Of a stretch of 64,000 nt of DNA, positions 34,693-43,657 are shown piece after piece. The notes under the pieces are model-generated. The model was not told the origin of the DNA, made no database searches, and saw only the letters and a program-made list of their open reading frames with translations. Source of the stretch: Pseudomonas wayambapalatensis (lineage in GTDB: Bacteria > Pseudomonadota > Gammaproteobacteria > Pseudomonadales > Pseudomonadaceae); contig CP077096.1 in the NCBI GenBank assembly GCA_014268975.2, forward strand, positions 4,625,501 to 4,689,500. Direction: 5' to 3'. Position 1 is the first letter of the stretch, and every line of letters starts with the position of its first letter. Both the position numbers and the translations under genes were made by a program.

Positions 34693-36120
34693 TTACAAAC
34701 TCAGCGCCCCCGAGTACAGCGCGTAAGCCGCCACCGCCGCCCCCACCAGCACCGCCGCGAATATCAGCTTCTCCCAGCGGCTGAACACCACCTGCCCCTG
34801 TTCATGCCTGGCCCGGGCAAACAGGATCACCCCCGGCGCATACAACAGCGCCGAAAGCAGCAGGTACTTGAGGCCCCCGGCATACAGCAACCACAACGCA
34901 TAGACCAGCGCCAGCAACGCCACCGCCAGATCCTTGCGCCGCAGCCCCGCCTGCCCGGCATAGCTCTCGCCCCGCCAGGCCAGCAGCACGGCGTAGGCCG
35001 CCGACCAGAAGTACGGCACCAGAATCATCGACGACGCCAGGTAGATCAGGCTGGTATAGGTGCCGGCCGAAAACAGGGTGATCAGCAGGAAGCCCTGGAT
35101 CATGCTGTTGGTCAGCCACAAGGCATTGGCCGGCACATGATTGGCATTTTCCCTGGCCAGAAAACGCGGCATGGTCTGGTCGCGAGCGGTGGCGAAGAGG
35201 ATCTCGGCACACAGCAACGCCCATGACAGCAGCGCCCCAAGCAGCGACACCGCCAACCCGATACTGATCAGCATCGCCCCCCAGGGCCCGACGATATGCT
35301 CCAGCACCGAGGCCAGCGACGGGTTCTGCAACCCGGCCAGTTCAGGCCGGGTCATCACCCCCAGCGACAGCACGTTGACCAGCACCAGCAGCGCCAGCAC
35401 CCCGAGAAAGCCGATCACCGTGGCCTTGCCGACATCCGACCGGTGCAGCGCACGCCCGGAGTAGACACTGGCGCCCTCGATGCCGATGAACACGAACACC
35501 GTCACCAGCATCATGTTGCGCACCTGCTCCAGCACGCTGCCGAACTTCGGATTGCCCAGCCCCCAGATATCGCGGGTGAAGATATCCGCGCGGAAGGCGA
35601 AGGCCGCGATGACGATGAAGATCAGCAGTGGCACGACCTTGGCCACCGTGGTGACCTGGTTGATGAAGGTCGCCTCCTTGATGCCGCGCAGCACCAAAAA
35701 ATGCACCGCCCACAGCAACAGCGAAGCGCAGCCGATGGCTATCGGCGTGTTGCCTTCACCGAACACGGGAAAGTAGAAACCCAGGGTACTGAACAACAGG
35801 ACGAAGTAGCCGACATTCCCCAGCCAGGCACTGATCCAGTAACCCCAGGCCGACGAGAAGCCCATGTAGTCGCCAAAGCCGGCTTTGGCATAGGCGTAGA
35901 CGCCCGAGTCCAGGTCAGGCTTGCGGTTGGCCAGGGTCTGGAACACGAAGGCCAGCGCCAGCATGCCGACCGCAGTGATGGCCCAGCCGATCAGGACCGC
36001 GCCAACGTCGGCACGGGCGGCCATGTTCTGCGGCAATGAAAAGATCCCGCCGCCGATCATCGAACCGACCACCAGGGCGATCAGCGCCCCCAGGCGAAGC
36101 TTATGTCCCGGTTCGCCCAT
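34693..36120 (-). CDS. arcD: Arginine/ornithine antiporter, ArcD paralogue 2
   Basis: A 475-residue APC-family inner-membrane antiporter with about 12 helices. The N-terminal LGALIALVVGSMIGGGIFSLPQNMA and WGYWISAWLGNVGYF motifs match basic amino-acid antiporters. By eye about four in five residues match the divergent ArcD at 36555, with the same length. It is transcribed away from the arcDABC operon and has GAGGGAG before its ATG at 36120. Possible roles: a second arginine/ornithine exchanger with different expression, or lysine/other basic amino-acid exchange. Confidence 0.88.
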   Translation of the reverse strand: MGEPGHKLRLGALIALVVGSMIGGGIFSLPQNMAARADVGAVLIGWAITAVGMLALAFVFQTLANRKPDLDSGVYAYAKAGFGDYMGFSSAWGYWISAWLGNVGYFVLLFSTLGFYFPVFGEGNTPIAIGCASLLLWAVHFLVLRGIKEATFINQVTTVAKVVPLLIFIVIAAFAFRADIFTRDIWGLGNPKFGSVLEQVRNMMLVTVFVFIGIEGASVYSGRALHRSDVGKATVIGFLGVLALLVLVNVLSLGVMTRPELAGLQNPSLASVLEHIVGPWGAMLISIGLAVSLLGALLSWALLCAEILFATARDQTMPRFLARENANHVPANALWLTNSMIQGFLLITLFSAGTYTSLIYLASSMILVPYFWSAAYAVLLAWRGESYAGQAGLRRKDLAVALLALVYALWLLYAGGLKYLLLSALLYAPGVILFARARHEQGQVVFSRWEKLIFAAVLVGAAVAAYALYSGALSL

Positions 36121-36479
36121 CTGCTGCTCCCTCACGCCTGTCGCCTGTATGAAACATAACGGCAATTACATATAAATGTTACAGCTTGTTTATTAATCAA
36201 AGCCATTAAAGCTATAGCACTCATAACGCATTTGTCTATATGACGACGGCGGCCAATGTGCACATTGTCGAGCAACTCGTAAATTCGCGACACCCTGTCG
36301 AAAGGCCCGTGAAAAATTTGCGAAACCGGTAAAAGCGACTAGCTTGACAGTTCGCAAGCCAAACAGAGCGTTTGCTCTAGAAGTACATGGAGGTGCCAGC
36401 GCACAAGGCTTGCAGCAAAGCGGTCGGCACTCTTCAGGAGACCCAAGAAAGAATTTCTCTCACGCTGTTGCGCCATGAA

Positions 36480-36493
36480 CTGATCCACATCAG
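36480..36493 (+). promoter_or_regulatory. arcD: Anr (FNR-type) box of arcDABC
   Basis: CTGATCCACATCAG keeps the TGAT-N4-ATCA core of TTGAT-N4-ATCAA. Its centre (36486.5) lies about 41.5 bp upstream of the start site expected from the -10 element TATTCT at 36516, the standard class II geometry. Oxygen limitation should activate the operon. Confidence 0.85.
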
Positions 36494-36515
36494 CGAATGA
36501 CTACAGCGCCGGATT

Positions 36516-36521
36516 TATTCT
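36516..36521 (+). promoter_or_regulatory. arcD: -10 element of the arcD promoter
   Basis: TATTCT, placed 22 bp after the end of the Anr box. Transcription is expected to begin near 36528, giving a 27-base leader to the ATG at 36555. Confidence 0.65.
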
Positions 36522-36554
36522 GTCGTCAACTTTCTCCTGGCATGGAGTTGTTAA

Positions 36555-37982
36555 ATGTCTGATTCTCCCGGAAAACTTAAACTCGGCGCATTAGTTGCAC
36601 TTGTCGTGGGGTCGATGATTGGTGGGGGGATCTTCTCCCTGCCGCAAAACATGGCCGCCAGCGCGGGCGTAGGTGCCGTGCTGATCGGCTGGGCCATCAC
36701 GGCCGTCGGCATGCTCACCCTGGCCTTCGTGTTCCAGACCCTGGCCAATCGCAAACCTGATCTGGATGGTGGCGTGTACGCCTACGCCAAGGCCGGCTTT
36801 GGCGACTACATGGGCTTTTCGTCGGCCTGGGGCTACTGGATCAGTGCCTGGCTGGGCAACGTCGGCTACTTCGTCCTGCTGTTCAGCACCCTGGGGTACT
36901 TCTTCCCGGTCTTCGGTGAAGGCAACACCCCGGCAGCAGTGATCGGCGCATCACTGCTGCTGTGGGGCGTGCACTTCCTGGTCCTGCGCGGCATCAAGGA
37001 GGCGGCGTTCATCAACCTGGTCACCACCGTGGCCAAAGTCGTGCCGCTGGCGCTGTTCGCACTGATCTGCCTGTTCGCCTTCAAGCTCGACGTGTTCACC
37101 GCCGACATCTGGGGCCTGGGCTCGCCCGACCTCGGCAGCGTGATGGACCAGGTGCGCAACATGATGCTGGTCACCGTATGGGTGTTCATCGGCATCGAGG
37201 GCGCAAGCATCTTCTCCTCGCGGGCGGCAAAACGCTCCGACGTGGGCAAGGCAACGGTCATCGGTTTCATCACCGTGCTGCTGTTCCTGGTGCTGGTCAA
37301 CGTGCTGTCGATGGGCGTGATGACCCAGCCGGAGCTGGCCAAGCTGCAGAACCCGTCGATGGCCGCGGTGCTGGAGCATGTGGTCGGTCACTGGGGCGCG
37401 GTGCTGATCAGCGTCGGCCTGATCATCTCGCTGCTGGGGGCACTGCTGTCGTGGGTGCTGCTGTGCGCGGAGATCATGTTCGCCGCCGCCAAGGACCACA
37501 CCATGCCCGAGTTCCTGCGCCGCGAGAACGCCAACCAGGTGCCGGCCAACGCCCTGTGGCTGACCAACGCCATGGTGCAGATCTTCCTGGTCATCACCCT
37601 GTTCTCCAACAGCACCTACCTGTCGCTGATCTACCTCGCCACCTCGATGATCCTGGTGCCCTACCTGTGGTCGGCGGCCTACGCGGTACTGCTGGCGGTG
37701 CGTAGCGAAACCTACGAACAGGCCCTCGCCGAACGCAAGAAGGACCTGATCATCGGCGGTATCGCCCTGCTGTACGCGATCTGGCTGCTGTACGCCGGAG
37801 GCGTGAAATACCTGCTGCTGTCGGCCCTGCTCTACGCCCCTGGCGCGATCCTGTTCGCCAAGGCCAAGCGCGAGGTCGGCCAACCGATTTTCACCAACGT
37901 GGAAAAACTGATCTTCGCCGCTGTGATCGTCGGCGCCCTGGTGGCGGCCTACGGGTTATACGACGGCTTCCTGACCCTTTGA
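36555..37982 (+). CDS. arcD: Arginine/ornithine antiporter
   Basis: A 475-residue antiporter that exchanges external arginine for ornithine, first gene of arcDABC. About 12 membrane helices; the same conserved segments as its divergent paralogue, including LKLGALVALVVGSMIGGGIF and NMMLVTVWVFIGIEGAS. It lies immediately under the Anr-dependent promoter and 30 bp before arcA. Confidence 0.93.
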   Translation: MSDSPGKLKLGALVALVVGSMIGGGIFSLPQNMAASAGVGAVLIGWAITAVGMLTLAFVFQTLANRKPDLDGGVYAYAKAGFGDYMGFSSAWGYWISAWLGNVGYFVLLFSTLGYFFPVFGEGNTPAAVIGASLLLWGVHFLVLRGIKEAAFINLVTTVAKVVPLALFALICLFAFKLDVFTADIWGLGSPDLGSVMDQVRNMMLVTVWVFIGIEGASIFSSRAAKRSDVGKATVIGFITVLLFLVLVNVLSMGVMTQPELAKLQNPSMAAVLEHVVGHWGAVLISVGLIISLLGALLSWVLLCAEIMFAAAKDHTMPEFLRRENANQVPANALWLTNAMVQIFLVITLFSNSTYLSLIYLATSMILVPYLWSAAYAVLLAVRSETYEQALAERKKDLIIGGIALLYAIWLLYAGGVKYLLLSALLYAPGAILFAKAKREVGQPIFTNVEKLIFAAVIVGALVAAYGLYDGFLTL

Positions 37983-38012
37983 CCACGTCTTCGTATGATT
38001 GGAGGAATCATC

Positions 38013-39266
38013 ATGTCCACGGATAAACAGAAATACGGCGTGCATTCCGAAGCCGGCAAGCTACGCAAGGTGATGGTCTGCGCCCCGGGACTGGCGCACA
38101 AGCGACTGACCCCCAGCAACTGCGATGAACTGCTGTTCGACGACGTGATCTGGGTCGACCAGGCCAAACGCGACCACTTCGACTTCGTCACCAAGATGCG
38201 CGAACGCGGCGTCGATGTGCTGGAAATGCACAACCTGCTGACCGACATCGTGCAGAACAAGGAGGCCCTGGCCTGGATCCTCGATCGCAAGATCACCCCC
38301 AATACCGTTGGCGTTGGCCTGACCAATGAAGTGCGCAGCTGGCTCGAAGGCCTCGATCCGCGCCACCTGGCCGAGTTCCTGATCGGCGGCGTGGCCGGCC
38401 AGGACCTGCCACAGAGCGAAGGCGCCGATGTGGTGAAGATGTACAACGACTACCTCGGCCACTCCAGCTTCATCCTGCCGCCCCTGCCCAACACCCAGTT
38501 CACCCGCGACACCACCTGCTGGATCTACGGCGGCGTCACGCTGAACCCGATGTACTGGCCGGCGCGACGCCAGGAAACCCTGTTGACCACCGCCGTGTAC
38601 AAGTTCCACAAGGAATTCACCGGCGCCGACTTCCAGATCTGGTATGGCGACCCTGACAAGGAACACGGCAGCGCCACTCTCGAAGGCGGCGATGTCATGC
38701 CGATCGGCAAGGGCATCGTGCTCATCGGCATGGGCGAGCGCACCTCGCGCCAGGCCATCGGCCAACTGGCACAAAACCTGTTCGCCAAGGGCGCAGTGGA
38801 AAAAGTCATCGTCGCCGGCCTGCCCAAGTCGCGTGCCGCGATGCACCTGGACACCGTGTTCAGCTTCTGCGACCGCGACCTGGTCACGGTCTTCCCGGAA
38901 GTGGTGCGCGAGATCGTGCCGTTCATCATCCGCCCCGACGAAAGCAAGCCCTACGGCATGGATGTACGCCGTGAGAACAAGTCGTTCATCGAGGTGGTCG
39001 GCGAGCAGCTCGGGGTCAAGCTGCGCGTGGTCGAGACTGGCGGCAACAGCTTCGCCGCCGAACGCGAACAGTGGGATGACGGCAACAACGTGGTGGCCCT
39101 GGAGCCTGGCGTGGTCATCGGCTACGACCGCAACACTTACACCAACACATTGCTGCGCAAGGCCGGGATCGAGGTCATCACCATCAGCGCCGGTGAACTG
39201 GGCCGTGGTCGTGGCGGCGGCCACTGTATGACCTGCCCGATCGTACGCGACCCTATCGACTACTAA
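38013..39266 (+). CDS. arcA: Arginine deiminase
   Basis: Hydrolyses arginine to citrulline and ammonia, the first step of the arginine deiminase pathway. The 417-residue guanidino-modifying enzyme ends with the catalytic segment GRGRGGGHCMTCPIV (nucleophile Cys405) and carries NTQFTRDTTCWIYGG and the substrate-binding EGGDVMPIG. GGAGGA precedes the ATG at 38013. Second gene of arcDABC. Confidence 0.97.
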   Translation: MSTDKQKYGVHSEAGKLRKVMVCAPGLAHKRLTPSNCDELLFDDVIWVDQAKRDHFDFVTKMRERGVDVLEMHNLLTDIVQNKEALAWILDRKITPNTVGVGLTNEVRSWLEGLDPRHLAEFLIGGVAGQDLPQSEGADVVKMYNDYLGHSSFILPPLPNTQFTRDTTCWIYGGVTLNPMYWPARRQETLLTTAVYKFHKEFTGADFQIWYGDPDKEHGSATLEGGDVMPIGKGIVLIGMGERTSRQAIGQLAQNLFAKGAVEKVIVAGLPKSRAAMHLDTVFSFCDRDLVTVFPEVVREIVPFIIRPDESKPYGMDVRRENKSFIEVVGEQLGVKLRVVETGGNSFAAEREQWDDGNNVVALEPGVVIGYDRNTYTNTLLRKAGIEVITISAGELGRGRGGGHCMTCPIVRDPIDY

Positions 39267-39334
39267 CGCCCTCGATCCGGCCCGCGCTTACGAGGCGTGG
39301 GCCGGGCACTCACCGCATTCAAGGAGACACTGTC

Positions 39335-40345
39335 ATGGCGTTCAACATCCACAACCGCAACCTGCTCAGCCTCGAGCACCACACCACCCGTGAGCTGCGC
39401 TACCTGCTGGATCTCTCCCGCGATCTCAAGCGCGCCAAGTACACCGGCACCGAGCAGCAGCACCTGAAGGGCAACAACATCGCCCTGATCTTCGAGAAGA
39501 CCTCGACCCGCACCCGCTGCGCCTTCGAAGTCGCCGCCTACGACCAAGGCGCCAACGTCACCTACATCGACCCCAACTCCTCGCAGATCGGCCACAAGGA
39601 GAGCATGAAGGACACCGCCCGCGTGCTCGGGCGCATGTACGACGCCATCGAGTACCGCGGCTTCAAGCAGGAGATCGTCGAAGAACTGGCCAAGTTCGCC
39701 GGCGTACCGGTGTTCAACGGCCTGACCGACGAATACCACCCGACCCAGATGATCGCCGATGTGCTGACCATGCGCGAACACAGCGACAAGCCATTGCACG
39801 ACATCAGCTATGCCTACCTGGGCGATGCGCGCAACAACATGGGCAACTCGCTGCTGCTGATCGGTGCCAAGCTCGGCATGGACGTGCGCATCGCCGCGCC
39901 CAAGGCGCTGTGGCCGCATGACGACCTGGTGCAGCGCTGCAAGCAGTACGCCGAGGAAAGCGGCGCGCGCATCACCCTCACCGAAGACCCGAAGGCGGCG
40001 GTCAAGGGCGTCGATTTCGTCCATACCGACGTCTGGGTGTCGATGGGAGAACCTGTGGATGCCTGGGGCGAGCGCATCGAACAACTGCTGCCGTATCAGG
40101 TGAACAAGGAACTGATGAAAGCCACCGGTAACCCGCGCAGCAAGTTCATGCACTGCCTGCCGGCGTTCCACAACTCCGAGACCAAGGTCGGCAAGCAGAT
40201 CGCCGAAAAATACCCGCACCTGGCCAACGGCATCGAAGTGACCGATGACGTGTTCGAGTCGCCAGCCTGCATCGCCTTCGAGCAAGCGGAGAACCGCATG
40301 CACACGATCAAGGCGATCCTGGTATCGACCCTGGCTGATCTCTGA
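39335..40345 (+). CDS. arcB: Catabolic ornithine carbamoyltransferase
   Basis: Cleaves citrulline with phosphate to ornithine and carbamoyl phosphate. The 336-residue protein has the carbamoyl phosphate motif STRTR (57-61), HPTQ near 135 and HCLPAFHN late in the chain. The length and operon position mark the catabolic, not anabolic (ArgF), enzyme. AAGGAG precedes the start. A REP pair separates it from arcC. Confidence 0.96.
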   Translation: MAFNIHNRNLLSLEHHTTRELRYLLDLSRDLKRAKYTGTEQQHLKGNNIALIFEKTSTRTRCAFEVAAYDQGANVTYIDPNSSQIGHKESMKDTARVLGRMYDAIEYRGFKQEIVEELAKFAGVPVFNGLTDEYHPTQMIADVLTMREHSDKPLHDISYAYLGDARNNMGNSLLLIGAKLGMDVRIAAPKALWPHDDLVQRCKQYAEESGARITLTEDPKAAVKGVDFVHTDVWVSMGEPVDAWGERIEQLLPYQVNKELMKATGNPRSKFMHCLPAFHNSETKVGKQIAEKYPHLANGIEVTDDVFESPACIAFEQAENRMHTIKAILVSTLADL

Positions 40346-40371
40346 CCCCCACTTCCGGGCTGGCCCCCTCC

Positions 40372-40449
40372 CCTGTGGGAGCGGGCTTGTCCCGCGATGA
40401 CGGTGTGTCAGGCAGGTCGCCATCGCGGGACGAGCCCGCTCCCACAGAG
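40372..40449. repeat. REP pair between arcB and arcC
   Basis: Two inverted REP copies (cctgtgggagcgggcttgtc and catcgcgggacgagcccgct) about 30 bp apart in the middle of the arc operon. They create a false in-frame N-terminal extension of arcC. Confidence 0.9.
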
Positions 40450-40482
40450 GTTTTGCGCAGCCCTTCAGAAAGGACATTCCCC

Positions 40483-41412
40483 ATGCGTATCGTTGTTGCA
40501 CTGGGCGGCAACGCCCTCCTGCGCCGCGGCGAGCCAATGACCGCCGACAACCAGCGCGCCAATATCCGTACTGCCACCGAGCAGATCGCCAAGATCCACC
40601 CTGGCAACGAACTGGTCATCGCCCACGGCAATGGCCCGCAGGTCGGCCTGCTGTCGCTCCAGGGCCAGGCCTACAAGCCCGACGAAGCCTACCCGCTGGA
40701 CGTGCTCGGTGCCGAGACCGAAGGCATGATCGGCTACATGATCGAACAGGAGCTGGGCAACCTGCTGGACTTCGAAGTGCCCTTCGCCACCCTGCTGACG
40801 CAAGTCGAGGTCGACGCCAACGACCCGGCCTTCAAGGACCCGACCAAGTTCATCGGCCCGGTCTACGCCAAGGACGAGGCCGAGCGCCTGGCCAAGGAAA
40901 AAGGCTGGGTGGTCAAGGCCGACGGCGACAAGTACCGCCGCGTGGTCGCCAGCCCGAAACCCAAGCGCATCTTCGAGATCCGTCCGATCAAGTGGCTGCT
41001 GGAAAAAAGCAGCATCGTCATCTGCGCCGGGGGCGGCGGCATCCCCACGATGTACGACGAAAACCGCAAGCTCAAGGGCATCGAGGCGGTGATCGACAAG
41101 GACCTGTGCTCGGCGCTGCTGGCCGAGCAACTGGACGCCGACCTGCTGATCATCGCCACCGATGTCGATGCCGCCTACATTGACTTTGGCAAGCCGACGC
41201 AGAAAGCCATTGCCCAGGCGCATCCCGACGAGCTGGAAAAACTCGGCTTCGCAGCGGGTTCGATGGGGCCGAAGGTACAGGCCGCCTGCGATTTCGCCCG
41301 CCACACGGGCAAGGTTGCGGTGATCAGCTCGCTGGAAAATATCGAAGAGATCGTCAAGGGTACTGCCGGTACGCGGGTATCGACCGCCAAGCCAGGTATC
41401 AGCTACCGTTGA
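40483..41412 (+). CDS. arcC: Carbamate kinase
   Basis: Makes ATP from carbamoyl phosphate and ADP, the energy-yielding step of the pathway. The 309-residue amino-acid-kinase-fold protein has VVALGGNALLRRG at its start, VIAHGNGPQVGLL, CAGGGGIPT, and the C-terminal GSMGPKVQAA. The ATG at 40483, with AAAGGA upstream, is used; the longer frame translates the REP element. Confidence 0.96.
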   Translation: MRIVVALGGNALLRRGEPMTADNQRANIRTATEQIAKIHPGNELVIAHGNGPQVGLLSLQGQAYKPDEAYPLDVLGAETEGMIGYMIEQELGNLLDFEVPFATLLTQVEVDANDPAFKDPTKFIGPVYAKDEAERLAKEKGWVVKADGDKYRRVVASPKPKRIFEIRPIKWLLEKSSIVICAGGGGIPTMYDENRKLKGIEAVIDKDLCSALLAEQLDADLLIIATDVDAAYIDFGKPTQKAIAQAHPDELEKLGFAAGSMGPKVQAACDFARHTGKVAVISSLENIEEIVKGTAGTRVSTAKPGISYR

Positions 41413-41468
41413 GTGCAGTTGGCCGGTGCACGGCGCCGGCCATTTCCAACCTTGCGGAGGACGCCATC

Positions 41469-41843
41469 ATGGCCCAGTACAGTCCTGGTCATGTTCATAT
41501 CGAGCGCACGGCGCTGAACCAGAATGATCACAGCTACGACCTCAACATCGAGTACGAAGCCACTCAGGATCCCACGGAAGGCCGCGGTATCCAGTTCCGC
41601 ATGCATGGCAGCATCGAAGGCAAGACGGTCGACGAAAAATTCTTCCTGGCCAAGGACCAGGTACTGCCCAGCTTTCTGATGCAGTTGAGCCGCAGGGCCC
41701 AGGCGCACCTGCCGGCGCCGAAGAAGTTCGAGAACCTGAGCTCGCCGCACAAGCTCTACGACCACATGTTCGAGGACATCCGCCAGAAGCTGGACGTGAA
41801 GTCCGGGGATCCGATCAAGCCCGAGCATCTGGGTAATCCGTAA
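41469..41843 (+). CDS. DUF5064-family protein
   Basis: A small acidic/amphipathic protein of 124 residues, unknown function. Its N-terminus YSPGHVHIERTALNQNDHSYDL and C-terminus YDHMFEDIRQKLDVKSGDPI match DUF5064 proteins of pseudomonads. No signal peptide or helix-spanning segment. It lies 56 bp after arcC in the same direction with a GCGGAGG ribosome site, and may be cotranscribed. A link to arginine metabolism is positional only. Confidence 0.82.
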   Translation: MAQYSPGHVHIERTALNQNDHSYDLNIEYEATQDPTEGRGIQFRMHGSIEGKTVDEKFFLAKDQVLPSFLMQLSRRAQAHLPAPKKFENLSSPHKLYDHMFEDIRQKLDVKSGDPIKPEHLGNP

Positions 41844-41850
41844 TACCACC

Positions 41851-41903
41851 ATCGCAGGGCAAGTCGCAGCGGCGGTTCGGCGTCCCGACTTGTCCCGCGA
41901 TTG
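41851..41903. repeat. Degenerate REP element
   Basis: An imperfect REP pair (atcgcagggcaagtcg ... cgacttgtcccgcgat) just after the DUF5064 gene. Confidence 0.7.
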
Positions 41904-41960
41904 GGCCTTCCACCTCGCCAATGGCATACTGACGCCCTTTCCCCCACGCCCGTTGCCCCC

Positions 41961-43469
41961 ATGCGCATCCACGTCAGCTTCATCGACCGCGTCGGCATCA
42001 CCCAGGAAGTCCTGGCCCTGCTCGGTGCCCGCAACCTCAACCTCGATGCCGTGGAGATGGTCCCGCCGAACGTCTACATCGACGCCCCCACACTCAGCCC
42101 CGCCGTGCTCGAAGAGCTGCACGACGCCCTGTTCGAGGTGCGCGGCGTGCAGTCGGTGGAAGTGGTCGACATCCTCCCCGGCCAGCGTCGCCACCTGCAG
42201 CTCGACGCCCTGCTCGCGGCCATGAGCGACCCGGTGCTGGCAGTGGACAGCGCCGGCAAGGTGCTGCTGGCCAACCCTGCGTTGATCGCGTTGTGCGGAC
42301 GCGAATCGGCCGGTCGATCGGTGGGCGAGCTGTTTGCTGACAGCGACCTGCTCCAGGCCCTGCTCGACAACAACTTCCACCTGCCGATGCGCGAGATGCA
42401 GCTCAATGGCCAGAGCCTGCTGCTCGATGCCACGCCGATCACCAACGCTGGCGGCTTGCTTACCCTGTATCCACCCAACCGCATGGGCGAACGCCTGTCG
42501 GCGCTGCACCATGATCACGCCGAAGGCTTCGATGCGCTGCTCGGCGACTCTCCGGCGATCCGCACGCTCAAGGCCCGCGCCCTGCGCGTGGCCACCCTCG
42601 ATGCCCCCTTGCTGGTGCACGGCGAGACCGGCACCGGCAAGGAGCTGGTAGCACGCGCCTGTCACGCCGTCAGCAGCCGTCATGCCGCGCCATTCCTGGC
42701 ACTCAACTGCGCCGCATTGCCCGAGAGCCTGGCCGAGAGCGAGCTGTTCGGCTATGCCCCCGGCGCCTTCACTGGCGCACAACGTGGCGGCAAACCCGGG
42801 TTGATGGAGCTGGCCAACCAAGGCACGGTATTCCTCGACGAGATCGGCGAAATGTCGCCCTACCTGCAGGCCAAGCTACTGCGCTTTCTCAGCGACGGCA
42901 GCTTTCGCCGGGTGGGGGGCGACCGCGAGGTGAAGGTCGATGTGCGCATCATCAGCGCCACCCACCGCGACCTCGAACGCATGGTCGCCGAAGGCACTTT
43001 CCGCGAAGACCTGTTCTACCGCCTGAACGTCCTCAACCTGCAAGTCCCGCCACTACGTGAGCGCGGCCAGGACATCCTGTCACTGGCGCATTTCTTCATG
43101 CAGCAGGCCTGCACCCAGATCCAGCGCCCGCCCTGCCGCCTGACCCCGGCCACCCATCCGGCACTGCTGGCCAACCCCTGGCCGGGCAACGTGCGCCAGT
43201 TGCAGAACGTGATCTTCCGCGCAGCGGCGATCTGCGAGACCAACCTGGTGGATATCGGCGACCTGGATATCGCCGGAACCTCAGTGGCACGTGGGCAGGA
43301 TGGTGAGGTGGCGAGCCTGGAACAGGCGGTAGGCGACTTCGAGCGTGAGCTATTGCAGCGCCTGTATGCCAGCTATCCCTCGACCCGACAGTTGGCGGGA
43401 AGGCTGCAGACATCACATACCGCGATCGCCCAGCGGCTGCGCAAGTACGGAATTCCAGGCAAGTCCTGA
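41961..43469 (+). CDS. gcsR: TyrR-like sigma-54-dependent activator (GcsR type)
   Basis: A 502-residue enhancer-binding protein. Domains in order: N-terminal ACT (1-75, MRIHVSFIDRVGITQEVLAL), PAS (about 80-165), AAA+ (195-430) with Walker A GETGTGKE (221-228) and the sigma-54-contacting GAFTGA (268-273), and a C-terminal Fis-like/TyrR helix-turn-helix (STRQLAGRLQTSHTAIAQRL). The GAFTGA loop is intact, unlike E. coli TyrR, so it should activate sigma-54 promoters. In P. aeruginosa the homologue GcsR senses glycine and switches on the glycine cleavage operon; the same target lies 1.7 kb downstream here. PhhR/TyrR paralogues are the alternative. Confidence 0.85.
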   Translation: MRIHVSFIDRVGITQEVLALLGARNLNLDAVEMVPPNVYIDAPTLSPAVLEELHDALFEVRGVQSVEVVDILPGQRRHLQLDALLAAMSDPVLAVDSAGKVLLANPALIALCGRESAGRSVGELFADSDLLQALLDNNFHLPMREMQLNGQSLLLDATPITNAGGLLTLYPPNRMGERLSALHHDHAEGFDALLGDSPAIRTLKARALRVATLDAPLLVHGETGTGKELVARACHAVSSRHAAPFLALNCAALPESLAESELFGYAPGAFTGAQRGGKPGLMELANQGTVFLDEIGEMSPYLQAKLLRFLSDGSFRRVGGDREVKVDVRIISATHRDLERMVAEGTFREDLFYRLNVLNLQVPPLRERGQDILSLAHFFMQQACTQIQRPPCRLTPATHPALLANPWPGNVRQLQNVIFRAAAICETNLVDIGDLDIAGTSVARGQDGEVASLEQAVGDFERELLQRLYASYPSTRQLAGRLQTSHTAIAQRLRKYGIPGKS

Positions 43470-43657
43470 GCTTGGAGCGCACCAGATAACCCCGTTTTTG
43501 CAGATTTTTCCTACATATTGAACCAAGCCCCTCCCACTTAGAATGGCGGCCGTACCACCGCACGCGTGTTCCGGGTGCATCTTCGATAAAGCCCCTGCGC
43601 ACGATCGAAAGCGCGCTCAGGAACACCTCTCTCACAGTGACAAAGAGTGGCGTTTCA

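Larger units (their letters stand above)
36121..36554. other. 434-bp regulatory region between the two arcD genes
   Basis: No gene is seen. It contains the Anr box and -10 element of arcD (below). It also holds a cluster of TGTCG-type motifs at 36266-36300 (TGTCG, its inverse CGACA, then TGTCG again) that resembles half-sites of the arginine regulator ArgR, a short AGAGC-GTTT-GCTCT hairpin near 36370, and only a half-match to Anr (TTGAT near the minus-strand gene). Confidence 0.7.

Noticed and set aside
36186..36200. Second Anr box for the left arcD (TTGATTAATAAACAA on the minus strand)
   Set aside because: Only the first half-site matches; the second half departs from ATCAA.
40375..40482. 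N-terminal extension of ArcC
   Set aside because: It translates the REP element (peptide MGAGLSRD and similar), while the kinase motif starts at 40483.
43470..43657. Sigma-54 promoter in front of the glutamate symporter
   Set aside because: No GG-N10-GC element with the right flanks was found; TGGC near 43649 lacks the second half.
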